Source: Thamnaconus septentrionalis
Taxonomy: Eukaryota > Chordata > Actinopteri > Tetraodontiformes > Monacanthidae
DNA: 64,000 nucleotides
Direction of reading: 5' to 3'
Assembly: GCA_009823395.1 (NCBI GenBank)
Contig: CM020513.1
Span: forward strand, 9,217,501-9,281,500
The notes under the pieces were generated by a model, which saw only the letters and a program-made list of their open reading frames with translations, searched no databases and was not told the origin of the DNA. Position 1 is the first letter of the stretch. Every line of letters starts with the position of its first letter. Both the position numbers and the translations under genes were made by a program. Of this stretch, positions 30,805 through 43,420 are shown piece after piece.

Positions 30805-33134
30805 GAGATGTTATTTAGCGAGCTTAAGGAAAAACGCCTTAATTCCTCCCCTAAAAAAAAGGAGCCACTATCTAATCTAAGTAGACAGGCTCAAAAATAC
30901 GGCCTAAAAAAAAGTGAAGGTCACACGCAGACAAACTCACGGACGTGCTAAAACACTCAGACGAGAGGCGTCTGTTTGGCAACGAGGCGATGTCAGACGA
31001 GGGCTTTTACACAAAGTGGAGGGGAGACAATGGCACAGTCGGGCGGCACATTGTGTCCAAAAAGGTAAATAAAGCGATCAGTGGAAAAAAAGGGGATTAC
31101 AGAACGGACACTCGAGCTGGAACGGAAAGAGCAAACGCAGTAAAAACAAGGCAAGCAAAGGCCAGAATCATAAAGAGTCTGGAACTGGACCACAAACTAA
31201 ACACAAAACCACAGAGAGAGTCACGCTGAAAAACAAACTGCAGGCGAAACACACAGCTCAATTAAAATCAAAGTATCTCCGACAAGTGTGGTTGCCAAGA
31301 TGGAATTTTTTTTAATTTTTTTTTTTTTTAAGCAGGCTTCCGGCGATACCAATAATTAAAGCTTAGCGTTAGTTGTTTAATGCAAGTTGCGTTGGCAAGC
31401 TACACTTGCGTCTGTACCTGGATCACAGCAACGTTGCCCCCTAAACGCATATTCCAGCCAATCTGGAAGTATAAAGATCCCATATGGTGCTTACTAGCCA
31501 GCACGCATACACCAGAGATGATGTTGAAAAATGATGCAAGATAATTCTTCCGTTCTCACGCCTCTGCCATAGCTGCTGCTTTTTGTTGGACAATATTATC
31601 TGGTATCTGATTGAGGGTGGATGGGAACAGGGGCTCCCCTGTTTCTGCAAACGCTCTTTCAGCAATCAACATCACGCCTGGTGCTGATTAGTCCTTTAAA
31701 CCCTTTACAGAAATAAAAAATAGGTGGACAATCAAAGGGAACATTCAGGTCAAAGAAATCCGCAGTGGCAGAGTTTAGGAAAAAGAAAAGAATCTGTGGA
31801 AATTTGATTTTCAAACTAAGTGGATAACGCTGCTAGAGGGATTTTTCATGTTTTATCGAAACCTCTGCAAATTTTTTTTTTTCCAAAAAAAGCTACTGAT
31901 GTGCAATGACAACATGCTGATAAAATCTATTTGAATTCAAAAAGAGTTCAGGAAGCGACGGCCCGCCTCACTACAGAAAGAACTGGCTGAAGAATGTTAT
32001 GGAGAAGATCATTGACGCAGATCCACATCAACAGCGACACGACTGCCGCGGTTTGAGCGGAACAAGACAGAAAAGAGGGAGCTTCCGCCCGTATAGCATT
32101 GCTGTAAGCAGAATATGCAAACAGAAGCAAGCAAAGCGGAATATCAATTCTTATTAGCAATGGAAATGACTTAATTCACCCACTTTTATTGTCGGAATGG
32201 AGTTCAAAAGTGGAATGTGGAATGCGCAGCAAAACACGTGCAGAGGCCGTCCCGAGCAAACGGCAGACTCAACGGAACTCTCCGGCACATTGTTTGCGCC
32301 TTTGACGGACGACGCATTTAAATTCATCACACCTCCAGCCCCCACCCACCCGCCAAAAAATGAAAAAATAAAATACATCATCAGGTCCGACGAAGACATT
32401 TAAAAACAAATGATCGGACTGGCCCGAAGAATGGCGGCAGATGGGATGTAATCAATGTGTGGCTGAGCGTTCCCATGCTGCTCTGATGGTCAAGGATGAA
32501 TTAGGTCTGAGACCATTAAACCATGTAGAATGGGGAGATAAATTAGGGCATCCTGGGGATGATTATGGACAGCCATGCATAAAACATCGCTTTTGTGTGT
32601 CTTTTTGGTGAGGATGAGAGCCGCTCTTTGTTTACTCGAGAACAAACATCTCAGAGCGTCAGAGGCTTCAGACTCGACTTTGGTTGGTTTTTTTTTTTTT
32701 CCGCACTGTGACGGGGAGCGAGCGGAGAGGAGAGGCATGCAGATCAGACGAAATGAGGGAACCATCATTCTGATACTTTTGGATGTCAAAGATTTCTATT
32801 TCTCTTTCAATTACACACTTCAATAAGCACTCATTGTCGTTGCGGGTTGCTCCCCCCGCCCCCGAACTTGTGCCTTCAGAACTTTCTTCGCTCTTTGTGA
32901 CAAAGATTCACAGAGATACCGAACAAAATCCCCCCCAAGATTTGGCCCAACGGTGTCACACGGCAGCTGCAGGCTTATTGGCCAATCATCATTGATGTTG
33001 TCACAATGATGACACCGCCACCTGTTGACTCAAATCCGAATGATTCCACGTTTTGATGTATTTTCATGTGTAAAACCAGTCCACCCAGCCCTTGTCTCCT
33101 CCCATTGCAGTTTTCACCCTCAGGGCCACCAGAA
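30805..33134. other. Non-genic stretch
   Basis: No gene is recognised. T/A runs lie at 31305-31330, 31870 and 32691. The open frames 30945-31229 (plus), 31948-32160 (minus) and 32575-32826 (plus) lack domains. Confidence 0.5.
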
Positions 33135-33290
33135 CCAGTCCAATCATCCCCTCTGGTCACCTACATCCCATCTAATCAGCCTCTGCCTCGCCACATCCAG
33201 TCCCGTTAGCCTCTCTGTGGCCCATTTAAACCAGTCCAAGCAGCGCTTCGTTTCCACTTACACCAACCCAGTCAAGCTCTCCGTCCCCAG
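33135..33290. repeat. Degenerate ~32-bp tandem repeat, about five units
   Basis: Units begin at 33135, 33167, 33197, 33231 and 33267, each opening with CCAGTCCAA, CCCATCTAA, CCAGTCCCG or similar, followed by a CAGCCTCTnnnTCnCCA-like segment. Unit length varies from 24 to 36 bp, so this is an old, diverged minisatellite. In the plus frame it reads as Ser/His/Pro-rich sequence of no recognised family. Confidence 0.6.
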
Positions 33291-34789
33291 AAACAATTCA
33301 GTGGCCTTTTTTCCCCAGCCTTCTCAGCCTTTCAATCTCACTGGAACAGGTATGTTCTTTTTTTGCCACTCAAGAGTTTGATCCCGGCGTTGTCGCCCTC
33401 ACACTTTGGGCAGAGGTTTGGCGGCGAGGCAACGCTTTGAACTCGAGACCTCAAGTCGCAGCATCAAACCCGAGTTTCGTAAGTTCGCACCCCACCTCGC
33501 ACTGGCAGCGACATTCGACTTCCGTCGCCATATCCTCACAGCATGAACACGTCGAGGCGGCTGTCTAATAGGTCCGCTGCCATTTTTTTGTGCCTTGACT
33601 GTGATGGAGAGTAAACATTGACTGAAGTCCATGTCTGTCCGAAACAAACGAAAGCCGCCTGAGCCGACGGAGATTAATCCGGGGGCGCAACTGAAACTTC
33701 AGAGATACAGATGAAGGCACGGAGATAAAGTCAAGGTTGGGGGAATTCGCAAAGGCGAGACTTGATGCGTTTTTGGACTTTACTGTGGTTGTGCCAATCA
33801 GGACGATGACTTAACGAGGCACAACCAAGTACAAGAGAAGAATCACTATGTTTTTGGCAGCATTTCATTCAGTGCCTGTTTTTAAAAAAATGCTGTGCAG
33901 AGCCATAGTGCAGATTTTTTTTTTTTTTTTTTTAAAGGGAGAGAAATGAATGGCGAGGAGGTGCAAGTGCGCGCTGCCAACACACCATTTGCATCTCATA
34001 TTGGGCTACTCTGACCACTTTGCCCTTGCACAGCACGCCACGGCTGCGGAGTTGTCTAATGTCTGCTCTAATGTGGGATACTTAGTGGGAATGTTAGAAG
34101 AGGGCCCTAAAACAGCCTGAAAACCATAGAGCTCCATTAAGCACACATAGAGAGGCTCTGGAATTAAAACCGCAAAGGCTTTCATTCTTTTTTATGGCCC
34201 CAAACACGTCCTCCTTAATAATATCACTTTCCCGTGGCGCTAAAACCACTTTGGCTGCTGAATGAATGCCGCTAACATGATGAAGTATTTATATTGTGGG
34301 TCATGCACCAAGTGTCGGCATGTTTGTCTGCTGTCTTTGGCTGCCTGTAGAAATATAGCTTTGATTTTGACTGTGTGCTTCATTGTGCTTTTGTTTTTAT
34401 TTGTTTTTGTTTTTCCAGTGCTCTGTCTTAAAGTCAGAGCTTATAATCATCCTCAGGCTGAATTCAATTTTGGGGGATTTTAGCGGTGTAGCTACAAAAG
34501 AATACTTAGTTACTGACAATAGCAATTTCAGTCAGGAACATGCAAATTAATGAGAAAATAAGACAGCAACGCAGGCTTCCAGAAGACTTGGCAGACCAAA
34601 ATCACCACCAGAAAGGAAAGAAAAACATGCCACATGAAATAGTGTGGAAAGCTCAGACTGGGTCAGACAGAACAAGATGAGCTGGTAGAGAAGGAAGAAC
34701 ACACTGTGTGACATGTCAGGAAAGGGAAAGGAGGAAGGAGAAATATTGGCACTAAAAACACCTTTAATACCCAACAATAGAAAAGTGTT
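33291..34789. other. Non-genic stretch with CNE-like block
   Basis: No gene is recognised. A T20 tract lies at about 33916-33935. The block 33955-34275 is non-repetitive and regulatory-looking. Confidence 0.5.
33955..34275. promoter_or_regulatory. Candidate conserved non-coding element
   Basis: About 320 bp of non-repetitive sequence follow a T20 tract. They carry ATTTGCATCTCATA (octamer-like), TCCATTAAGCAC, TTTTTATGGCCCC (caudal/CArG-like) and CCTTAATAATATC. There are no microsatellites and no supported open frame. The call is inference only. Confidence 0.3.
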
Positions 34790-34796
34790 TTATTAC

Positions 34797-34847
<51 letters not shown>

Positions 34848-34875
34848 CAATAATAATAATAATAATAATAATAAT
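34790..34875. repeat. (ATT)n / (AAT)n inverted microsatellite
   Basis: About 17 ATT units are followed, after the interruption CAA at 34848-34850, by about eight AAT-type units. Because ATT and AAT are reverse complements, the pair can fold into a hairpin. Confidence 0.93.
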
Positions 34876-37800
34876 TAGCCTTCTGCCTTCATCAATCAGA
34901 ACGAATCAGCAACATGACATGAAACAAGACTTCATTGTTGTGGGATTTTGTGGGACGCTGCCAACAAAAATACAGTCTGGAAATGTGAGCAGAGACATTG
35001 GGCGGGCAGCGGAGGCAGCGGGCGGAGAGAGAGGAGAGAAGCGCGAGCCGCAGAGCAGGAAATCCGTGCCAACAACAATATACGTGAGTGAAGACTTCAG
35101 TCTGAGCCGGCGGAGATCAAGTCTGAGCAGCGAGCAGCGGCTAACATACGACTGGCGGCCCAGGAGGGGCTCACGAGGAAAAATGATTCAGAGCCTGACA
35201 GTGAGCCGGTGACTCATGGTTACAAATTGAAATAAAGAAAAACATCTAAAAACTCTTCTAATGGAGATGCACAGACAGGCGGTGTTCATGTGTGTCATGC
35301 TAAATAAGGCGCAGGCATGGCAGGATGAGAGCTCACTGGTAGGGAACCAACTTTTTGGCTCGGATTAGCGAAGATGCAATCCGTGATACCAGTATCGGGA
35401 ATTGTTTTCCTATTTTTTTTATTTCGAAAAAGAAAAAAACAACACGGGACAAAGGGATGTGTATTGCTGTCTTTGCGATAGTCTCCAGTCCCCATGACAA
35501 CTAAATGGTTTCATCTGTTGACCTTGTGATAAATTGAAAGTAAAAAGCCAAAAAACTTTTGTCCCAGATCTGTGAGACAAACAGTTTCCAAGGTGATGGA
35601 AATACTGGGAGGTTTAACATTGCAAGTACCACAAGAGTGCTTTTAAATCATCCGCCGGTGCCTCAAAAGTTTTGAATGTGTCACGGCAGCCACGCAGGTG
35701 TTATAGGTTAAATGTGAAAATGAACAGCACTCAGCTTGTAGCTGCAGACACTTCGATGCATTTATTAGGTAACATGCATTAGGGAACACAGGCCCAGGCA
35801 TGTTATGCAATGATTTATTGTACTTTTTGTACCTTTCCAAAGTTTATCACATCAGATAAACAAGTAAACAAGTAAGGTATCAGTACTCAAATAAGACAAA
35901 TCCTGGTAATTTCACATTTTATTTTACTCTGAGATGCTTCTTTGTAAAGAAACAAAATTACAACACTACAAAGCAATAGTAATTTTAAAAGGTAACTCCT
36001 TTAAAAAAAAAAAAAAAAATAAAAAAAATCCAGCACACTATAAATCCAACACTTCCCTCCCTGTTGTTGTCGCGCCAAAAGAACTGACCAAAAGCTGTAA
36101 AGCATTCTTCAAACATAGCAAATATTTTGTCAAAATCATTTCCTCTGATATTTATTTTTTTCCTTTTCCAATTTGAGTCACTGTGAAAACCCTTTTTTTT
36201 TTTTTTTTTTGCGCAGCAGCTCAATTCGATTTTTATGAATGTCAAAAAAATGAACATAGAAATGCCAGAGGACATTCATTTGCCTGTGCGTAATCACGCC
36301 TGCCACAATGTTCATTAGAGCTGCCACTTTATGGGGTGCGCGTCAGAACCAAGGGGATTTTAGCCAACTGTGTGAATCTCCTACCACAGTCACTACTATC
36401 ATTGGTAGTAGTAGTAGTAGTAGTAGTAATATATTTGGCCTTCTGTGGATCATTTTGAAAGCTGAAACAATGGAAGAATTAACAAGCATATTGAATTTAG
36501 GGATCACGATAAATTTTCTGTTTGTATATTAAAACAATTTTTACCAAAACGGGTTCAAAACCCAGTTCCTGTCCTGAAGTTGTCGTAGTTTTCTTGTGAG
36601 GTCTGCATCAAAAATAATTCATAAAGACTTTGGCTACAGTGCTCCACTGCAGTCTCTCGGTTTCGTCGAGATATTTTTTACATGTCACATTTATTTTTCT
36701 TTCCAGGTGCTTTTCCTGTCGCCACCGGGCGAAGATGGACGACTCTTCTGCACAAGCACGACTCCCAACCTCGCAGGAACTCACATCATTTCTTGGCGAG
36801 CGTCATTAAAAACCCTTCTGCGCGCACAAGTCAATTTGGTTGTAAAATGAACACCAGTTCAAAGAATTTTTTCTTCTCTCAAATTTGCTGTTAATCAATC
36901 ACACCAGCTTTCTGCTGTTAGTAATGATTGCGCTTTTGTCAAAATAATCCTGGGTGAGTGTGATGGATCGCCTACTCTAAGCAAGTAGCAGAAATTAGAT
37001 TCTAATAGCATCCTGAAATTAATGGAGACAAATGGCTTTCTGGGGGAAGAAATAAAACAGTATGAATGACACATGCTTATATGCTGCCAAAACAGATGAA
37101 TGGCTTTTGGATCAAAACAAAGCTACGCTGGAGTCGCGTCGAGTTCAGCACAGTGACAGTCGGAAAAATGAACCCAAACGGACATCCAAAGAATTGTAGC
37201 TCTCTGGCTCAAAACGTCTCGCAGGAAGAATTACAATGGGTGAACTTCAACAACAGAGGAGCTTTGTCTCACACCACGGAGAGCCCAAGACTCAGTCAAG
37301 GACCGTTGGACCAGTAGGTCCAGTTGGGCCGAAGCACTGGCCTGGAGGTCGTGACGTCACATCCAAGGGAAAAAAACGTCGACAAATACAGAAATCACAC
37401 GCAGCACTTTGGTCACGTTGAACCCACGGAGAGAATTTGGCGTTTGAGAAGGTGCTTCCTGCTGCTGGTTGCCTGCTGGGATCTCTTGTCCTCCACAGCT
37501 TTCAGTCACTTCCTGGTGGGAAGGTTTGAACAAGCCACGAACTCCGACTGTGACGGAAGACGAGCTGCTCAAGATCCACCGAGCAGAAAGCAGAACGTCG
37601 TCTTTATACATCATCTATATATAACTGGCTAAAGTACGTTAAGTGAAGTAAGTTGTAAATTAATAATAGGAATAATAATGGTGATGTTCATTGGGCATCT
37701 TTTTTCTGCTCTCTCGTTTTGCTTTTGTTGTGTTAGTCTTTTCACCTGTTTTCTCAATGCTGACCCAGATCACAGCGCAATCCTCGCGCTCAGCCGCTGG

Positions 37801-38336
37801 GGGAGTTAGCGTCTCGACAGAAGCCCCTGACTGTTTGTTGTTTTGTAGCCTGCAGTGTTGCCCAACATATTGTTGTATGATTAGTGATTCTTTTCCAGTA
37901 GTTAGCGCTCAATGTGTTTTATTGTTTGCGCGCTGCGAATCGGGAGATTTCGGGATAATGGCTGCTCTCTTGGGCTGCTTAGCTATTATCAGCAGCGGTA
38001 TTGTGCCAGCGCCGAGTCTTCTGCGCACTTTGAAATTGCCGTGAAGCACCCTTTTGATAGCTAATTGCCCGTGTTTTTAATGAGTTCTTTATTGATTGTT
38101 TGTAAATAGATCTGCCCCGTTGATTTCCAAATGTACCTGGCTATTCCCAGGAGCAGGCTGGGACATTCTTTTCACATATTTATCACAGTTTTGTTCTGGG
38201 ATTTTTTTTTCATACACAGAGAACTTTATGGCTACTGACCTTTATGGAGTTCAATCATTGCATTGCCTTGGTCCAGGACGCCGCTGCCCACCTTAGAACT
38301 AGAAGATACAAGCCAGACTGAATTCACACAATATAC

Positions 38337-38342
<6 letters not shown>
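34876..38342. other. Non-genic stretch
   Basis: A CpG-richer patch lies at 34990-35180, and long A and T tracts at 36002-36030 and 36191-36210. A (TAG)n run lies at 36406-36428. No gene is recognised. The plus-strand frame at 37691-38044 has a hydrophobic start but no domain, and its Cys/Leu/Ser-rich composition is typical of chance frames. Confidence 0.5.
36406..36428. repeat. (TAG)n microsatellite
   Basis: This is a run of about eight TAG units. Confidence 0.9.

Positions 38343-38384
<42 letters not shown>
38343..38384. repeat. (TA)n microsatellite
   Basis: This is an uninterrupted TA run of 21 units, self-complementary and able to extrude as a cruciform. Confidence 0.95.
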
Positions 38385-38386
<2 letters not shown>

Positions 38387-39576
38387 TCCTGCATCTGTTC
38401 CCTGAGCACCTGAGAGTCAAACTTGAAACTCTCCCCTTCCCGGACTGCTCTTCTTCCTCCTTGCGTCTCTAACCTGCCGCAGTCTTCTTATATTCCTCTG
38501 TGATCTCTTGGGTCAGCTGCTATTCGTTGCGCTGGAAACAAGACTGAAGCTCAGAAGGGACTGAGCTTTGGCAGCTGCATCTACTGAGCGCCGGAACCGG
38601 TCACCTTTACACATAAGGTAAGCTTATCCGCTGGCTGTGTTTACGTCACTGCCTTAAGCCTTCCATTTTTTTTTCTAATAATCAGGGAAGCCTTGATGAG
38701 GCCGTGAGCACTTGGGGAGACTTTGGGCTGAACTTTAAATGTCTCAAATGCATATATTTAAAACGTGCTTTGAGAGTTTGCATCAAATTAATTACATTGT
38801 TTTTGAAATGTCTGCAATAAATATTAGCTAACTGCAAGAATAACATGCTTTTAGCCCTTTATGTACTTGTCAGCTCATGCCGGTGTCTTTCCCTGTTTAC
38901 ATGCTTCCACGGTTCCATCTGTGTGTGACGATCTGCCACTTTTTGCGCTCTGAAAAACATCCCCCAACCCTGACCGGCCTTATTGTTCCTTGGCACGTGG
39001 CGTTCCTTGACATTTGCCATCACGCCGCGAGAAGGCGACCTGATGAATATGAGCGGAGACAAGGCGGCGGAGTGAAAGAGCAAAGGCGCGGAACCGCCGC
39101 GTCCGGCTGCCAGTCAGCTTTAGCTGCCACGACAGGACTGACGGACGGATCAAAAACAGAGAACGGGCCGCCGACAGGAAAAAGGTCGTATTGCACCCTG
39201 GTGGGACGCATTGAGTTCTCATTCCCGATTCTTTTCCCTCTGCCACCTTTTCTGTGTAAACTCTTGGGCCTCTTTCTTCTGTTTCTATCAAGGTGAAGAA
39301 CACGCTGACCTGATTTTCTTTTAGGATGACCGTTGTGCCATCAAAAAAATGATACAGGGAAGCTCCTTTAAGGCAGGGGAATTAGATGGAAGTCCTTGTA
39401 TTTCAGCGGGGTGTGAAGGTAAAATAGTGTCTTCAAAAAAAGCACATTAGTCCTTTTTGGCCACGTCAGTAATGGCCTCTGTGTGTCTTGCTGGCTCTGC
39501 CTCACTCCTGCGCTCCTTTTTTCCCCTTTCGGTAAGAAAATTGTGCAGCGAGGAATAAATTATGTTTACAGTGCAA
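38385..39576. other. Non-genic stretch with a donor-like site
   Basis: GC-moderate sequence at 38430-38611 ends with ACATAAG|GTAAGCTT at about 38617/38618 on the plus strand, a strong donor consensus without a reading frame. A CpG-rich patch lies at 39040-39180. No gene is recognised. Confidence 0.45.
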
Positions 39577-39760
39577 CATTAGATTAGATAAACTTTATTG
39601 TCCCGAAGGAAATTTGTCGCGGGCTGAAAGTGGCTGGCTGCGGCGGCGGCACTCGCACAACATGTACATAATGCGTGCGAAACAAAAGTGCATGACAAAT
39701 CAGACAAGGTGCTTTGGGCTGTGTGGTGCTGCAGACTTACACATTGCAAATAGAAAAAAA
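39577..39760 (+). mobile_element. LINE 3'-end-like fragment
   Basis: The segment opens with ATTAGATTAGATAAACTTTA and TTGTCCCGAAGGAAATTTG. This corresponds to the ACTTTATTnATCCCnnAGGGAAATT signature that recurs at the 3' ends of Rex/RTE-type fish LINEs. It is followed by about 150 bp containing ACATGTACATAATGCG and AAAGTGCATGACAAATCAGA. No reverse-transcriptase frame is present. The subfamily and the end coordinate are uncertain. Confidence 0.5.
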
Positions 39761-41009
39761 TTTGCCTAATGGTCCTATGAAAGTATGGCAGCGTGTGCCA
39801 TACAACAAAAGAGTTCTGAATAGAATGTAATTGTAAAAACTAGAAATAAAATCAATTAGAGGTAGATAGAAATGAAAAGCTAAATAGAGATTAAAAAAAA
39901 AGCAGTTCAAATGCTATGGCGGGGTTGTTTTCTTTTTTGGCTTGAGTGTTATGGATGCTCTTGAATCTGCTGGCATGGTGACGTCTGCCTGATGGTTGGC
40001 GTTCACACTCAGAATGGAGGATGTGCAACGTATCCAGCCAAAGTCGTTCGCAGCCACAGTGTCACCACTGGCTGACGTCGGAAAATCACTCGCCAATATC
40101 ATCACGAAACACCAACGTTTTAATCGTCGTTCCGGCCGGAGACGCTGTTAGCTCGCTGGCGACGCGGGCAGATGAAAACTAGATTACGAGCGCTGATAGG
40201 AAAATCCTGACATTAAAGGATTACGGGGCTAATGTGTTATCCGTGCAAACAGAGGCCAGCGAGGAGCCTGCGAGGGCAAAACCGCTTGTTTTAGCGCGGC
40301 GGGGAGCCTCACGTTTTATTGTTTCAGTTGCTCTCTGAATATGATTAGCGCTCCTCGAGCTAATTACCGTCTATTTATAGTGTGATCCAAAACTGCGCTG
40401 GCGTTCTGCAGGGGAGAGTTAGCTGCCGGTGGAGCCTTGAAGTGGATCCGTCGCTCACTCTCTCTCTCTCTCTTCCTCGCGCAACAATCCAACATATTCC
40501 GGGACCCTTGAAGTAATTGCAATGCAATGAAGTTACACGCAAGATGACAGAGATGATGATAAATGGGTGGCTGCACTAATAGAAAAGGCTTGTCTAAAGG
40601 GATATAGAGATGATTGACAGCGAGGAATAAAAGCCGGGACAATCGATGGATATTGATTGATTTCGGGGGGAGGTAGAGAGAGAGAGAGAGAGAGAGAGAG
40701 GCAGGCAGTCGGCTCACGTGGAGAAAAAAATGGAGAGGGAGATTAACACACACACACACAGAAAAAAAAAAAAATGTGTAGCAATGTCATGCTGGAGAGT
40801 TATAAATCTGATGACGAGTCCCGCTGTTGGATTTATGATATTCCTGGTGCATACCAATGAAGAGGAAAGGAAATGTAAAAGAGAAGAAAAATGCTATTTG
40901 TGTGGAAGGATGTGTGGAATTGGCTGAGAACGGACACACACACACTGATTATCACGACTAGATGGATGGAAAGATGGTAATCTGTGGCATTGACAAGATT
41001 AGCAGCTCA
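39761..41009. other. Non-genic stretch
   Basis: No gene is recognised. A TAATTA-containing, non-repetitive block lies at about 40110-40390. A (GA)n run lies at 40675-40700, a short CA run at 40748-40760 and an A13 tract at 40761-40774. Confidence 0.5.
40675..40700. repeat. (GA)n microsatellite
   Basis: This is a run of about 13 AG units. Confidence 0.93.
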
Positions 41010-41046
41010 AACACACACACACACACACACACACCACACACACACA
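41010..41046. repeat. (AC)n microsatellite
   Basis: This is a CA run with a single interruption (CACCACA) near 41034. Confidence 0.93.
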
Positions 41047-43398
41047 GGCTGTGGCGGTGAGTCTTTCTTTCAAGTGAAATTAGTTTTTGATTTTTCGTTA
41101 TTAATCGATCTTTGGTCTGGATGCAGGATATTAGCAGGATGGGCAGGGTGACGCAGCGGCTGTGGTCCAGGAGTTTGGGAGCAAAACAAAACAAACCGGC
41201 GCAGGGACACAAGCAGCTGAACACAAATTGAATGCGGAGGAAGTCGTATTGGCTGGTCAGAGGGGCCACACAAGAAGGAGCCTTCCATTTGTGCTATTGA
41301 TGGAACAGCATGTTGTTTGGTCGAACACAGAATCGCGGCTTGTGTGATCCCATAGGGATCCATCTTGTTACATTAGAGAGCGGCCCTACGGTTTGCACTC
41401 TCTGGTGCACTCCTTTGATGCATTAACAAACTACATCTCCAACCACCTTGCAATTTCTTCACAGCACAATAGTTTTTTTTCCCCCCCTGTTGCCTTACAA
41501 TGGATAATCTTTTCCAGGTAGTCAAGCTGCATATAAATTGTGGCGCACGCTAACTGGTGCTCCGAGGCCGCCGTGAGGAGATGCGTTGCAGCGCTGCAGC
41601 CTCCTCCTACAACTGTGCAATTAACTCGAAAACGGCAGACCGCGGCTAAATAGTTCAGGGCCAAAACGGCCCGAGCTGCGGAAACAATGAGCAGCATATG
41701 CTTATCTTAAAAGACTCTGCCTGGCTGGATAAACACAAGCAGAGTTCAATAATTAGATCAATTAAGCCAGTGGCTAATCAGATGCAGGAAGAGCCAAGTC
41801 ACAAAGGGCTTTCATTCAGGATATTTGAAAAAAAAAAAAAAAGAAGAGAGAAACAAAAACAAGATCAAGTGGACGTAAAGCTCACATTGTGCTGACTGTG
41901 AGGTTTAATATGGACTCATTATTTCTCTGGCAGACTGGACTGTTTAATTCCTGTTTCTTTTTCTGTCCTTTTGTACAACCAGATCCCAACCCTTACCTGA
42001 AATGTAATCTTTGCTAATCTAAATTTTACAACAACAATAATAATAATAATAATGATAATAGATATTTTTTCAGTGGTCAAAATGTCTTCATTTCCTCCCC
42101 TCATTTTCGTTTCTGGCCCCCACACAGTCTTTCCGAGAAACACCTGCGAAACACAGGAAGCAGTTGTGCCATTCCAGGAGAGTGAACAGAGAAAGTGTGC
42201 CTGCAAGGAGCCACTCTTAATGCACATTAGAGCAAATTTGTCTGTTTTCACTAACTAGTTTGAATCACATTTCAATCTGATGGTACATTTTGAGAATTCG
42301 CTCAGAAAAGTTTATGGAAACTGCGGTAATTCCACTCAATTTTCCCCTGATTGACAGCCAACTATGTCTGCTCGCCTGAGGTGCCTCGGAGCCCTATTCA
42401 GTGCACATAATGCGCTAGCGGGCGGTGGAAACAGCATGCGGCAATTGGAGATGTTGTCATTGTCATTCGGAGTAACGACCGTTCCAGGCCTGCAGTGTTT
42501 CTTTTGGACGGCCACAGCAGCTGACGCGGCAGACTGATAAGCGACTGGCCGAGAGGAGCAGGTAAACCTGACCAGCACCATTTCCTCTTTTCTTTCAGAG
42601 TGCGAAAGCAATTTGTTTTACCGAAGAGTAGTACATTAGTTTTGCTGCATGCTAAACATGTGGACATTGCATCTTGCAACCACGCCAACTTATAATGACA
42701 TGACACAGAGCCCTGGTTTGCTCTCGCCCACCAGTTGCAGTAATTGTTGGGTTACCATTAATATAACTTTGGATGACCTCTTTGGCGTCAGCGTTTAATA
42801 CAATCCACCCAAGGAACATGTTGACAAAGCATAATTCTAATTCACTACTCTATCAGTTAATATTTTACTTTCTCAGGAACCAGATAACTTCGAAACTATT
42901 TCATTATGAGCACATAATGACAATAAATAATGTTGAATCCTGAACAGAAAATGAACCTTTAGCATCATGGAGTTCTTCAGAGCTGTGTTTCAAGCCCTCT
43001 TCGTCTGTGTTATACTTCAAAGAGTGCAAGCAAGCAAGAAAACAACTTGCTTATAGCCATCAACAAAGTGAAATAATTCATAATAATTGCTTCAGAAATA
43101 AATATTTAAATGACAGATCACGCTACATATAATATATATTATATATTCTATTATATGACTTATGCCATAACTGATTATTACATGTGCTGACTGCAGAAAA
43201 CACTCACAATTATGTGCTTTCCAATCCGTTCTGAAGACAAACCTTCAGACATCAAACAAAGTCTATTATGAAAAACTCATTAGGAGTTTTTGACCAAACA
43301 AACTAGGAAGAAGGCCACCAAAATCCATTTACTGAATCTGGAAATAGCCATAACAAGCACCCTTGAAATGATTACAACCTTGTTCTCTACTTCAGCAG
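41047..43398. other. Non-genic stretch
   Basis: No gene is recognised. The stretch contains the CNE-like block 41690-41830, an A15 tract near 41828 and an AAT-type run at 42030-42058. TA-rich sequence lies at 43120-43160. Confidence 0.5.
41690..41830. promoter_or_regulatory. Candidate conserved non-coding element
   Basis: The block contains CAATAATTAGATCAATTAAG and GGCTAATCAGATG, preceded by CATATGCTTATCTTAAAAG (E-box and GATA-type words). It is a compact, non-repetitive cluster of homeodomain cores. Conservation was not tested. Confidence 0.32.
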
Positions 43399-43420
43399 GT
43401 ATCTTTAATATTAAAGATAC
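43399..43420. other. Perfect 22-bp palindrome
   Basis: The half-site GTATCTTTAAT (43399-43409) is followed immediately by its exact reverse complement, ATTAAAGATAC (43410-43420 with the shared centre). It could be a binding site for a dimeric protein or a chance cruciform seed. The sequence TTCAGCAG just before it resembles a splice acceptor. Confidence 0.8.

Noticed and set aside
36545..36580. GGGTTCAAAACCC resembling a tRNA T-arm
   Set aside because: No cloverleaf, A-box or acceptor stem could be drawn around it.
37691..38044. 117-codon plus-strand frame with a hydrophobic start resembling a signal peptide
   Set aside because: There is no promoter context or splice sites and the Kozak match is weak. 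The Cys/Ser/Leu-rich remainder looks random.
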